DNA of 64,000 nucleotides from Symsagittifera roscoffensis (taxonomy: Eukaryota; Xenacoelomorpha; Acoela; Convolutidae), in NCBI RefSeq assembly GCF_963678635.1, contig NW_026970972.1, forward strand, positions 1 to 64,000, in the 5' to 3' direction. A program made the position numbers and the translations under genes. Shown in pieces: positions 12,263 through 22,499 of this stretch (the stretch's first letter is position 1; each line of letters opens with the position of its first letter). The notes beneath the pieces are model-generated. The model was not told the origin of the DNA. It did no database searches and saw only the letters and a list, made by a program, of their open reading frames with translations.

Positions 12263-12940
12263 GTTGTATGACTAGCGGTTCACCGACAAAAAGCTCGTAC
12301 CACAGAGCGCGTAACAAAAGAGCCCACTTTTCAGTACCATAACAATGCGTACCATAAGAGCGCGTTTTAGTACCAAATGAGTACCAGTTTATTGACCAGC
12401 AAGTAACAATAACAGCAATTAACTTAATGCTCTTAATGGTACGCGTTCTTTTGGTACTTAAAATGATTAAAACAATTGAAAAAATTAACAGTAGTAGTAA
12501 CTTAATGCTCTTATGGTACGCGCTCTTTTAGTACTTAATGTGCGCTCTTTAGGTACGCGCTCTTTTCTGTATGCACTGAACAGTTTTGCTCCGTTACTTA
12601 ACATCGCAACATCACGCATTTAACTATAACAGCACGTGGAGCAACCATAAAAAAAACAAATTTGATAGAAAGGGAAGTGGAAAAGAGTAGCCTTTTTTAA
12701 ATAACTAATAAATGTGAACAGAAAAGTTACATAGTCCGGGTTACATAGTTTGCCGAAAAAATACATAGTTTGCAGGTGCTCCGGGTTGTCCAAAAATGCT
12801 AGTCATTGTCCTGCTAACTTAATTTATGAAACTTTTCTGTTCATCTTGCTGAAAGAAAAACTATGGGCTCTTTTTGCTTCACCCACCTCACACGAGCATC
12901 AATTTTATAGACTAACGACTAGTTTTAAAAGGTTGATTAT

Positions 12941-12964
12941 AAGAAAGAAAGAAAGAAAGAAAGA
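12941..12964. repeat. (AAGA)n microsatellite at the LINE 3' end
   Basis: Six tetranucleotide copies. On the LINE's own (minus) strand this is a CTTT-type tail directly after its 3' UTR, as many LINEs of the CR1/Jockey/L2 type end in short tandem repeats instead of poly(A). Confidence 0.8.
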
Positions 12965-14893
12965 ATTAATTTCTCAATGTTACTAGAAAATTCATATCAT
13001 ATTGCGCATAAATACATCAGTATCAAGGAGGAGACAGCTAACGATCCCATAAGGGATACTGAATGCTGCCCCAAAAAATATTAGAAACATGCATAAACTC
13101 TACATATTTGCAAAAATAGAACGAACAAGAAATGGCATGATTTAACTCCGTTTTAAGTAACACAACATAACTTAGTTTATTTAAAAACAATTGCAAATGT
13201 TAAAGAACTGATTATAATATTTACCTACACAAATACAAGTTTTTTCCTTTCATTTTAAGCCTTAAGCATGAATATGAAATTTCTAAGTGATTTTTAGGAA
13301 AAACGAAAAAAAATGGGCATAGGTTACCCCTCAAGCAGGCCATTTCGGCCTATTTTTAAAAAAAATTATGTTTTTTTTTTTAAATTCTTAATGGATGCGC
13401 CACTTTTCCGAGACTTTTATTTAGTAATCTAAACTCACAAGGAGTCCGTCGTACTAGGTTTTCCGGGGATTACGTCAAAGAAATCTCGGGTCCGTGGAGC
13501 AGCCATGGTATTTTATTAATTCCTATTATTAAATCTATTTTCCATTTATCCATCATATGCAAAAAAATATATCTTTTAGGAATAATTCAATTTAATTCTG
13601 GCAAAAGATAAATTTGATAAGTTCTTTGTTGCTTAGAATGAACAGATCTCTAATTCGGTGAGCCACGCTGTGAATATTTGCCTGTGAAAAATCAGTGAAT
13701 TCATTGGGCAGTAAAAAGTTCTGTTTAAGTAAATTGTAAAGTTTCGTTCCCCTGTAACTTATCGACATTCTCTGCATTTTGGTTTTTAAATTAGGAATTT
13801 TCATCAAACTCTGAATTAGCCCTCCTAGTCCTATACATTGGTATTTCAAATTTAAAAAATTCATTTAGAAATTCTTCAGAATGAAGTCCGGAGACAGATC
13901 TCGGAACAAATTTTGGAAGTTCATACACATGTAATTCGTGGATTGTTAAGATTCCTTGGTCAAAAAATACATCCCATATTGTTTCAAAATTTCCTTTGAA
14001 GTAAATTAGGCGAATAATTTTTTTTTGTATCATCAAAAGGGGCAAAAGATTTGTATAGCTGGTACAACCGTACACTAAAATGCCGTATTGTAAAATTGGT
14101 TTAATATTAGAGGCATAGTATTTTAGTATGGTACCTCGGGGAACATAATGACGCATTTTTGAAATAATTTTACATTGTTTTCTAAGCTTAGTTCGAACTA
14201 AATCAATATGAGTATTGAAAGATAATTTTGCATCCAAAATAATTCCAAGGTAATTGCAAGATGAAGCATTTTTTAAAGGTAATTTATTTATATAAATGTT
14301 TTGGTTGGAAGCACTATTTGAAGAGATGTAGACTTGAACAGTTTTATCTATATTCAGGGATAATTTGTTTGATATTAATCACTTGCCTACAGCTTCTAAG
14401 TCTTTGTTGAAATTTTCAACAGAGCAATTTGAAGCAGTTATGTTAGTATCATCGGCAAACAGGAAAACTTCACTATAATGGCAGACTTGGGGAAGGTCAT
14501 TAATATATATCAGAAACAAAAGTGGTCCTAGTATTGACCCTTGAGGGACGCCGCACTTTAAGTCCATCCACGTTGACTTTGTTGTACCTATTTCTACTAC
14601 TTGTTTTCGATGTTTCAGATAGCTTATGAACCAATTTAAATCTTTTCCATCTATCCCATACATTTGCAACTTTTGAAATAGTATCTGATGATCCAGTGTA
14701 TCAAAAGCTTTTTTTAAATCAAGAAAAGCAGTATATTTTTGCGACCTGCTCATATCTAAACGAAGTTTTTCTGTTACTTCCGCAATTGCATCGACTGCGA
14801 AAACCAAATTGTTTAATGTATATTAACGAATTCGTTTCCAAGTAATTGTATACTCTGTTGTACATTACTCGCTCAAAAACCTTGCTCCAGGTG
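12946..14893 (-). mobile_element. 5'-truncated non-LTR retrotransposon (LINE)
   Basis: Minus-strand insertion in tandem unit 2. The 5' end lies inside the reverse transcriptase domain; the 3' end is an approximately 630-bp untranslated stretch (13,591-12,965) and a CTTT-type tail. No endonuclease domain is present because of the 5' truncation, which is the usual outcome of target-primed reverse transcription. The motif set and the C-terminal region fit the Jockey/CR1/L2 group; I cannot choose among them by eye. Confidence 0.85.
13592..14893 (-). pseudogene. LINE reverse transcriptase, C-terminal two thirds, broken
   Basis: Reading on the minus strand: SKVFERVMYNRVYNYLE near 14,880-14,830 (fingers), TAFLDLKKAFDTLDH (palm motif A with the first catalytic Asp), GVPQGSILGPLLF (motif B), and FLFADDT (the catalytic DD pair, about 14,450). 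The thumb and the C-terminal region with WDVFFDQGILTIHELHVYE-type sequence follow to 13,592. The frame is broken by a shift near 14,800, a stop at about 14,379 (the same frame stays open beyond it), and a shift near 13,820. The enzyme would have copied its RNA at a nicked target. Only three visible disabling changes over 430 codons suggest a moderately recent insertion. Confidence 0.85.
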
Positions 14894-15082
14894 ACAAGAA
14901 GGGACCAAATATGTCTTCATGACCAAATATGTTTGTCATGACCTAACAACGCTGCAAGTCAGTTTTCAAGACAATCGGAGGCTCTTTCCCAGTCCCCCCC
15001 CCTCCCCAAAAAAATACACATTGAAACTATCCAAAAAATTGTTCCCACGGCTTTTTCCATGTTTAAAATGCTGTACAAGTTT

Positions 15083-15288
15083 GGGCTCTTTTTTCTTTTC
15101 CCCCCACTTCACATAAACAGAAAATTTATGGTCTAACGAGTGACTTTACGAGGTTTGATATGAAAACCAAATTTGTTTGTCATAGCCTAATCATTCTGTA
15201 TGTCAATTTTTATAACAATTAAACAATGTGAAATTTTTTAAAATTGTTTCGGTAAAATTTTGCAGGTGGGGGAAAAGGAAAAAGATCC
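15083..15288. mobile_element. Small MITE-like element (family Q) in unit 2
   Basis: It begins GGGCTCTTTTTTCTTTTCCC and ends GGAAAAGGAAAAAGATCCC. It is positioned exactly as in unit 1, so it was part of the unit before the unit multiplied. Confidence 0.55.
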
Positions 15289-16305
15289 CAAATTTGTTCA
15301 CCTGATGAACTACTGTTTGTTGTTTTGGTTTCTTCAGCTAGCTATCAGGCTTTTTTTCTTAATTTTTCTGAGGCAGTCCCTCCTGGTTTGGATTCCCCCT
15401 AGGATAAGATTAAGAAATACTCTGCTTTCTCAGCGTGTGAGGCGAATTGACGATGAGAAAACACATTTTCTCTGGTTTTTTCTTCTATGTTCAGAGACTG
15501 CTCGTCGTATGGGATGGGAATTAAAGTAGTTTTTTTGCCTAATTTTGCTGGATTTCTAATTGTTAAAAAAAGCTAGTCTTAAAATTTTCATAAATGAAAA
15601 ATTACTAAATTTACAATTTCCTTATATGAAAAATGCTCGTCATACACTTTCCATATATGAAAAAATGCTAGTCATACAATTTCCATATATGAAAAAATAT
15701 TAATCATAGACTTTTGAAGCAAATTTTCTGTAGGAATGAAATTATATGAAAAAGGTATGACTAGCATTTTTGGTCACCCGAGTGTTCACGCTTACACGTT
15801 TTAACGCAGTTTTTAACATAAAAAGTTATTGAAAATTATCTTTCATATATTGAAATTCAAAAAATCTCAAAAGGGTAACTGGAAAAAAGCCCGATCGGAC
15901 AATGTGAATAGTAATTTAAGTTATAAAATTTACAGGTGGGGGGAAGAAAAGAGACAAGCTATGATGTTAAAACTCTTAATCATTCTGTGGCTTCTAAAAT
16001 GAGTTTCATTGGGCTACATTTAGATGGTGGGGCTCTTATGTGACCGACTGCACAAATCCCTTTCTAAAAATGTTAGATTAAGAACTTGGCTCTTTTCTAG
16101 TTCCCCCCTTTCAAATTCAAATTTGAAAAGTTTATTTAACGTTGTCATAATGCAATGAAGTTTAGCGTGGTGAACAAATCGACAACGGTAAACAGACTTG
16201 TTCTTCATACTTTACAGCGTAACATCACGCGTTTAGCCGTAATAAAACGTAAAACAAGCTCAAAGCGCGGTATTTTCAAAGGATGGAACTGGAAAAGAGC
16301 CGAAA

Positions 16306-17266
16306 GTTGTATGACTAGCGGTTCACCGACAAAAGAGCTCGTACCAAAAGAGCGCGTAACAAAAGAGCCCACATTTCAGTACCAAAACAGCGCGTACCAT
16401 AAGAGCGCGTTTTAGTACCAAAGGAGTACCAGTTTTTTGACCAGCAAGTAACAATACCAGCAATTAACTTAATGCTTTTAATAGTACGCGTTCTTTTGGT
16501 ACTTAAAACGATTAAAACAATTGAAACAATTAACAGTAGCAGCAACGTAATGCTCTTATGGTACGCTCTCTTTTGTTACTTAATGTTCGCTCTTTAGGTA
16601 CGCGCTCTTTTGGTATGCGCTCTTTTGTGTATGCACCGAACAGTTTTGCTCCCGTTTTTTAACATCGCAACTTACGTAACTTTTCTGTTCATCTCGCTGA
16701 GGGGAAAAGCTCTGGGCTCTTTTTGCTTCGCCCCACCTCACACAAGCATCAATTTTATAGTCTAACGAGTAGTTTTAAAAGGTTGATTATGCCGACCAAA
16801 TATGTTTGTCATGACCTATTAAATCTGCAAGTAAGTTTTCATGACAATCGGAGGCTCTTTTCCAGTTTCCCAACCCCCTCAAAAAATTACAAAAATAAAA
16901 CTATCCAAAAAGTTGTTACCACGGCTTTTTCCATGTGAAAAATGCTGTACAATTTTGGCCTCTCCCCCCCTGCACTTCACATAAACAAAAAATTTATGGT
17001 GTAACGAGTGACTTTACGAGATTTGATAAGAAAACCAAATATGTTTGTCATGGCCTAATCAGTCTGTATGTCAGTTTTTGTAACAATTGAACAATGTGAA
17101 TTTTTTTATTGTTCTGGTAAAAACTTACAGGTGGGGGGAAAGGAAAAAGATCCCAAATTTGTTCACCTGGTAGACTGTTTCTTGTTTTAGATTCATCAGC
17201 TAGCTAACAGGTTTTTTTCTTAAATTTTCTGAGGCAATCCCTCCTGGTTTGGAGTCCCCCTAGGAT
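16306..17266. repeat. ~2-kb tandem repeat, unit 3, left half
   Basis: It starts at the anchor GTTGTATGACTAGCGG and follows units 1 and 2 up to CCCCCTAGGAT, where the retroelement complex begins. The missing right half is at 49,789-50,712. A Q element lies at 16,957-17,154. Confidence 0.85.
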
Positions 17267-18585
17267 GTGTGCCAGTCGCGGCAACTGAAAATCTCGCGAC
17301 AACTGAAAATCTCAGAAATATAAGATCAGAACAACCAAACTACAAATGCGGGATATTGGTCGGAAAATCAGCGGGAAATTCGAGATAAAATATCACACTA
17401 GAGTAGAGCTGTCTTATCCTAAAACAGAAGGCAGAACAATTGCGAACAAAAAAGAGACAACCTAGAAGTGGACCAGAGTGAACCTTCAGTGGAAAGGTAG
17501 ACAACCGAAGTCTCTCAGTGGTCCAGTCCCAAAAACTCAATTCTCAAGTCAAAACTCATTTCTCAAGCTGGAACTTATTGATTTAATGTTCGCTCTTTAG
17601 GTACGCGCTCTTTTGGTATGCGCTCTTTTGTGTATGCACCGAACAGTTTTGCTCCCGTTTTTTAACATCGCAACTTACGTAACTTTTCTGTTCATCTCGC
17701 TGAGGGGAAAAGCTCTGGGCTCTTTTTGCTTCACCCCACCTCACACAAGCATCAATTTTTTAGTCTAACGAGTAGTTTTAAAAGGTTGATTATGCCGACC
17801 AAATATGTTTGTCATGACCTATTAAATCTGCAAGTAAGTTTTCATGACAATCGGAGGCTCTTTTCCAGTTTCCCAACCCCCTCAAAAAATTACAAAAATA
17901 AAACTATCCAAAAAGTTGTTACCACGGCTTTTTCCATGTGAAAAATGCTGTACAATTTTGGCCTCTCCCCCCTGCACTTCACATAAACAAAAAATTTATG
18001 ATGTAACGAGTGACTTTACGAGATTTGATAAGAAAACCAAATATGTTTGTCATGGCCTAATCAGTCTGTATGTCAGTTTTTGTAACAATTGAACAATGTG
18101 AATTTTTTTATTGTTCTGGTAAAAACTTACAGGTGGGGGGAAAGGAAAAAGATCCCAAATTTGTTCACCTGGTAGACTGTTTCTTGTTTTAGATTCATCA
18201 GCTAGCTAACAGGTTTTTTTCTTAAATTTTCTGAGGCAATCCCTCCTGGTTTGGAGTCCCCCTAGGATGTGTGCCAGTCGCGGCAACTGAAAATCTCGCG
18301 ACAACTGAAAATCTCAGAAATATAAGATCAGAACAACCAAATTACAAATGCGGGATATTGGTCGGAAAATCAGCGGGAAATTCGAGATAAAATATCACAC
18401 TAGAGTAGAGCTGTCTTATCCTAAAACAGAAGGCAGAACAATTGCGAACAAAAAAGAGACAACCTAGAAGTGGACCAGAGTGAACCTTCAGTGGAAAGGT
18501 AGACAACCGAAGTCTCTCAGTGGTCCAGTCCCAAAAACTCAATTCTCAAGTCAAAACTCATTTCTCAAGCTGGAACTTATTGATT
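16581..18585. repeat. 1,003-bp tandem duplication
   Basis: 16,581-17,583 is repeated almost base for base at 17,584-18,585. I see only a handful of single-base differences and one base fewer in a C run. Each copy holds the end of tandem unit 3 (with a Q element) joined to the first 315 bp of the retroelement's terminal repeat, so the duplication happened after the retroelement inserted. It is the youngest large event visible here. Confidence 0.9.
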
Positions 18586-19067
18586 TAAAACTTCTGGAAT
18601 TAAACTTAATTCCATTTATGCTTGAGTTGCTGGTTAATTTAGTTACTCCCATTGTCGAGTGTGCCGGATGTGAGTACCTACTTTAATTTTCTTGAGTATG
18701 TTTTATACTTGTTATGTTGAGGTAGGGAGAGTTGTAAGTTGATCCATCTGAAAAGGATCAAAGTTCCACTGTCAAATAAAAAGCAACTGTACGGACTGTT
18801 CCGACCCTGTGTTCAACGGCGTTGGCGTATTTTGGTTATTTTGAGACCTAAGCATGGGGACGTTACTATTTTCTAGAGTGGGGGGTATTTTGGTAGTGGT
18901 TTTCAAGCTGTAACGAGGGTTTCAGTCTCATGTCGCATGTGAACCAAAATGGCTCCGATCGTTCGAGGTAGAAAAACACAAGAGATAATGTCCCTGATTC
19001 TTGAGCCAATGGTTATAGGGCCTATTTTTCTTTAACCTCGTATTTGATATAAGTAGGCGACTGTTAC
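18270..19067 (+). repeat. Left LTR-type repeat (modules A and C)
   Basis: Module A (18,270-18,714) starts TGTGCCAGTCGCGG and matches 32,007-32,538 in its second half. Module C (18,715-19,067) starts TGTTGAGGTAGGGAG, carries AATAAAAAGC (possible poly(A) signal) and ends GGCGACTGTTAC, matching 49,434-49,787. About 12 bp further comes TGGCGCTCCTGGG, which has the TGG start of a tRNA primer-binding site, but the spacing is loose. A truncated extra copy of the first 315 bp is at 17,268-17,583 because of the tandem duplication. Confidence 0.65.
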
Positions 19068-20048
19068 TTAGTGTTTTTATGGCGCTCCTGGGTGTTTTTA
19101 CGACACCATGACTACGGAGTCGAACCCACTTGACACAACTTCGGGCTACATGCCCATTATAGAGTACCGGTGGTACGGTTCAGCGGGAACGTGTAAACCT
19201 TCCGGTTGTACCGTGATAGCTTTTCAAGAAAACTCGAGAAAACTTCCTGGTACGCTCTCCGAACGAGGCCTAGCTAACCGAGTAAGGGGGTTAACTAAGG
19301 AGAAAAAAAAACGAGCAAAGAGACAAAAAACGAAACAAAAACCGAAAAAAAAGAGAAAAAGGAACAAAAACCATAAAACAAAAAGGACAGTGACTTTGAT
19401 ACCAGATTAGTTGGATCAAACTTTCATATTAATTAAAATAGTATACCAATACTGTTTTCATAAGACTGATCATTTTGATGAAATCATTATTTTATACATA
19501 TGCCCGATTTAAGGGTTTTCAGATAGATTGCAACTTCACTGGACCACAAGGAGACTTGACTGGAAAAGTTGACCAGCCAAGCAGTAAGGTGGTTCACAGG
19601 AAGGGGACCCGACAGGTGCTGGACACGCCAAAGAGACATCCAGCACGGACGAGAACAAACAGAGAAGGGCACAGAGGGGTGTTCTGTTTGGTCAATCGAC
19701 GGAACACTGGGAGACTTGATTGGAACAGGTGACCAGCCAAGTGGGAAAGTGGTTCTGGTGAGAGCTGCTGGGGACACCAAGAAGACAACCAGCACGGAAT
19801 CAGAACAACCAGAGTAGGAAACACAGGGGTGTTCTTTTTGTTCAAATCGGGTATGGTTAAAATCCACATTACATTATAGGAGATAAGTGTAAAATTGGAT
19901 AAGCGGTTTCCCATTGTTTTGATGATACGTTTTTACTTGAGCAGAGCTTGGACACAGGTTCTACGGTTTTCTCTCACAAATTTTAGCACCCATCGCGCTT
20001 AAGACAAGTTTCGGCTTAAGAGGGGGGCTTAATAGGGGGGAGGTTAGT

Positions 20049-20474
20049 AGGTCGTGGGACCGTGCGAAGTGTCCCAACACTTGAGTAAGAGGTCTTGGGA
20101 CAGTGCAAAAGGTCCCAGCACTTGATTGGTAGGTCTTGGAACAGTGCGAAGTGTCTCAACACTTGAGTAAGAGGTCTTGGGACAGTGCGAAGTGTCCCTG
20201 TACTTGAGTGGTAGGTCTTGGGACAGTGCGAAGTGTCCCAACACTTGAGTGGTAGGTCTTGGGACTGTGCGAAGTGTCCCAACACTAGGTCTTGGGACCG
20301 GGCGAAGTGTCCCAGCACTTGAGTGGTAGGTCTTGGGACAGTGCGAAGTGTCCCAACACTTGAGTGGTAGGTCTTGGGACAGTGTGAAGTGCCCCAACAC
20401 TTTGTCGAAGGGTCTTGGGACAGTACCAGGTGTCCCAACACTGGAGTGTGAGGTCTTGGAGTGTGAGGTCTTGG
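20049..20474. repeat. Minisatellite array 1 in the E1 leader
   Basis: About 11 units of a 41-bp repeat with shorter variants: AGGTCTTGGGACAGTGCGAA followed by GTGTCCCAACACTTGAGTGG. GGGACA and TGTCCC within the unit are complementary, so each unit can form a small hairpin. Confidence 0.9.
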
Positions 20475-21504
20475 GAACAAACAGAGAAGGGCACAGAGGG
20501 GTGTTCTGTTTGGTCAATCGACGCACCACTGGGAGACTTGATTGGAACACGTGACCAGCCAAGTGGGAAAGTGGTTCTGGTGAGAGGTACTGGACACGCC
20601 AAGGAGACAACCAGCACGTAATCAGAACAAGCAGAGTAGGGCACACAGGGGTGTTTTTTTGGTCAAATCGAGTATCGGTAAAATCCTCATTATATTATAT
20701 GGGATAAGTGTAAAATTGGATAGGTGGTTTCCCACTGTTTTTTTTAGGATACGTTTTTACTTGAGCAAAGCTTGGAAACAGGTTCTAGAGTTTTCTCTCA
20801 AGAGGGTTAGCACCCGGCGTTTATGGTAATTTTCGGCTTAAGAGGGGGGCTAAAGAGGGGGGAGGTTAGAAAGGGGGCTGGTTAAGTTAGAGTTTGGCGG
20901 TTGCAAATTGTAAAAAGGTATAGTAACTAATCAATCGATATCGTCGATTTAGTTACATTAGTAAACCCAGAGTCTGGGAAGACTCATCTTTAGACCCAGA
21001 ACAAGAGTTGCAACGCGAGGATACCCAAATTTAAGATCAAATTATGGTACGTACCCTGGTCGGATCGGGTGGGGGGATCGGATACAGACAGTTTTTGAAA
21101 CCCGGAAGGAGAATACCCCATAAGAACGTTAGTAGGGGGAGGGAAACGTGTGACATTTTTTTTTCACGCAAACGACGACATTGGTCACCTTTGAATTTAA
21201 GATGGGTTCGTCTTTCCGTTTTTTATCATTTTCTCGCTTAAGTTTTTACGTTTTCGGGACTAATTTTTAAAGGTTTATGGCGAACAGGTGATCACAAGAC
21301 ACCTGCTAACAAGTTGAACCTGCTAACAAAAACTTTTGTCAGTTTGGTTGGGTTTTGGGGGAATTTTTATACTAGAGCTCAAGTGGTGGTATCGGGGATA
21401 GTGATCTAAGGGTCGCAACACCGAAGAAGAAGAGATAAATTTGTCCCAAAACTAGGGTAACATAAGTTTCGGCTTAAGAGGGGATGCTTAATATGGGGAG
21501 GTTA

Positions 21505-22440
21505 GTAGGTCTTGGAACAGTGCGAAGTGTCCCAAGACTTGAGTAAGAGGTCTTGGGACAGTGTGAGGTGTGCCAACACTTCAGTGATAGGTCTTGAGAC
21601 AGTGCGAAGTGTCCCAACAATAGGTCTTGGGACAGGGCGAAGTGTCCCAGCACTTGAGTGGTAGGTCTTGGGACTTTGCGAAGTGCCCCAACACTTGAGT
21701 GGTAGGTCTTGGGACAGTGCGAGGTGTCCCAACACTTGAGTGGTAGGTCTTGGGACAGAGCGAAGTGTCCTAATACTAGGTCTTGTGACAGGGCGAAGTG
21801 TTCCAACACTTGAGTGGTAGGTCTTGGGACAGTGCGAAGTGTCCCAACACTTGAGTAAGAGGTCTTGGGACAGTGCGAGGTGTCCCAATACTTGAGTGGT
21901 AGGTCTTGGGACAGTGCGAAGTGTCCCAACACTAGGTCTTGGGACAGGGTGAAGTGTCCCAGCACTTGAGTGGTACGTCTTGGGACAGTGCGAAGTGTCC
22001 CAACACTTGGTCGAAGGGTCTTGGGACAGTACCAGGTGTCCCAACACTGGAGTGTGAGGTCTTGGGACAGTACCAGGTGTACCAACACTAGGTCTTGGGT
22101 TAGTAAGAAGTGTCCCAACACTAAGATGAGAGGTCTTGGGATAGTTTGAAGTGTCCCAACACTTGGTCGAAGGGTCTTGGGACAGTGCGAGGCATCCCAA
22201 CACTTGAGTGTGAGGTCTTGGGAACGTACAAAGTGTCCCAACACTAATACGAAAAGTCTTGGGATAGTGTGAAGTGTCCCAACACTTGGTCGAAGGGTCT
22301 TGGAACAGTGCGAGGAATCCCAACACTGGAGTGTGAGGTCTTGGGAACGTACCAGGTGTCCCAACAATAGGTCATGGGTTAGTACGAAGTGTCCCAACAC
22401 TAGGATGAGAGGTCTTGGGATAGTGTGAAGTGTCCCAAGA
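21505..22440. repeat. Minisatellite array 2 in the E1 leader
   Basis: About 24 units of the same 41-bp repeat as array 1, with single-unit variants (CTTGGTCGAAG, CTAGGATGAGAG) and some about 27-bp short units. The complement is free of stops over about 300 codons in more than one frame, a by-product of the repeat and not evidence for a gene. The array ends about 60 bp before gag. Confidence 0.9.
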
Positions 22441-22499
22441 AGGGTACCGACAGCAGACAGTAAAGTAATAGAGTCAAAGAAAAATCATAACTTTTCGCA

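Larger units (their letters stand above)
12263..16305. repeat. ~2-kb tandem repeat, unit 2, interrupted by a LINE
   Basis: The anchor GTTGTATGACTAGCGG at 12,263 starts the unit. The sequence follows unit 1 to about 12,940, is interrupted to about 14,893, then resumes (GACCAAATATGTTTGTCATG) and runs to the next anchor at 16,306. Without the insert the unit is about 2.1 kb. Copies of the GCTAGTCATAC..CCATATATG motif lie at 15,570-15,775. Confidence 0.8.
19068..22499 (+). other. E1 leader with minisatellites
   Basis: This is a 3.4-kb non-coding stretch between the left LTR-type repeat and gag. It holds a purine-rich run (19,299-19,395), a duplicated block (19,610-19,830 repeated at 20,470-20,650, with the shared end AGAGAAGGGCACAGAGGGG), and two minisatellite arrays. 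A short match with the E2 leader (GATAGCTTTTCAA at 19,217 against GAATAGCTTTTCAA at 33,182) supports common origin. Confidence 0.6.

Noticed and set aside
16315-16545. Minus-strand open stretch with repeated ALLVRALL-type words
   Set aside because: It is a translation of the AAAGAGCGCGTACC repeat words, not a protein.
19079-19093. TGGCGCTCCTGGG as primer-binding site of E1
   Set aside because: It has the right start but lies about 12 bp beyond the end of module C and I cannot match it to a specific tRNA; mentioned only as a possibility.
20016-20646. Long open stretches on the minus strand across minisatellite array 1
   Set aside because: They are the stop-free complement of a 41-bp tandem repeat, open in several frames at once; no gene signal.
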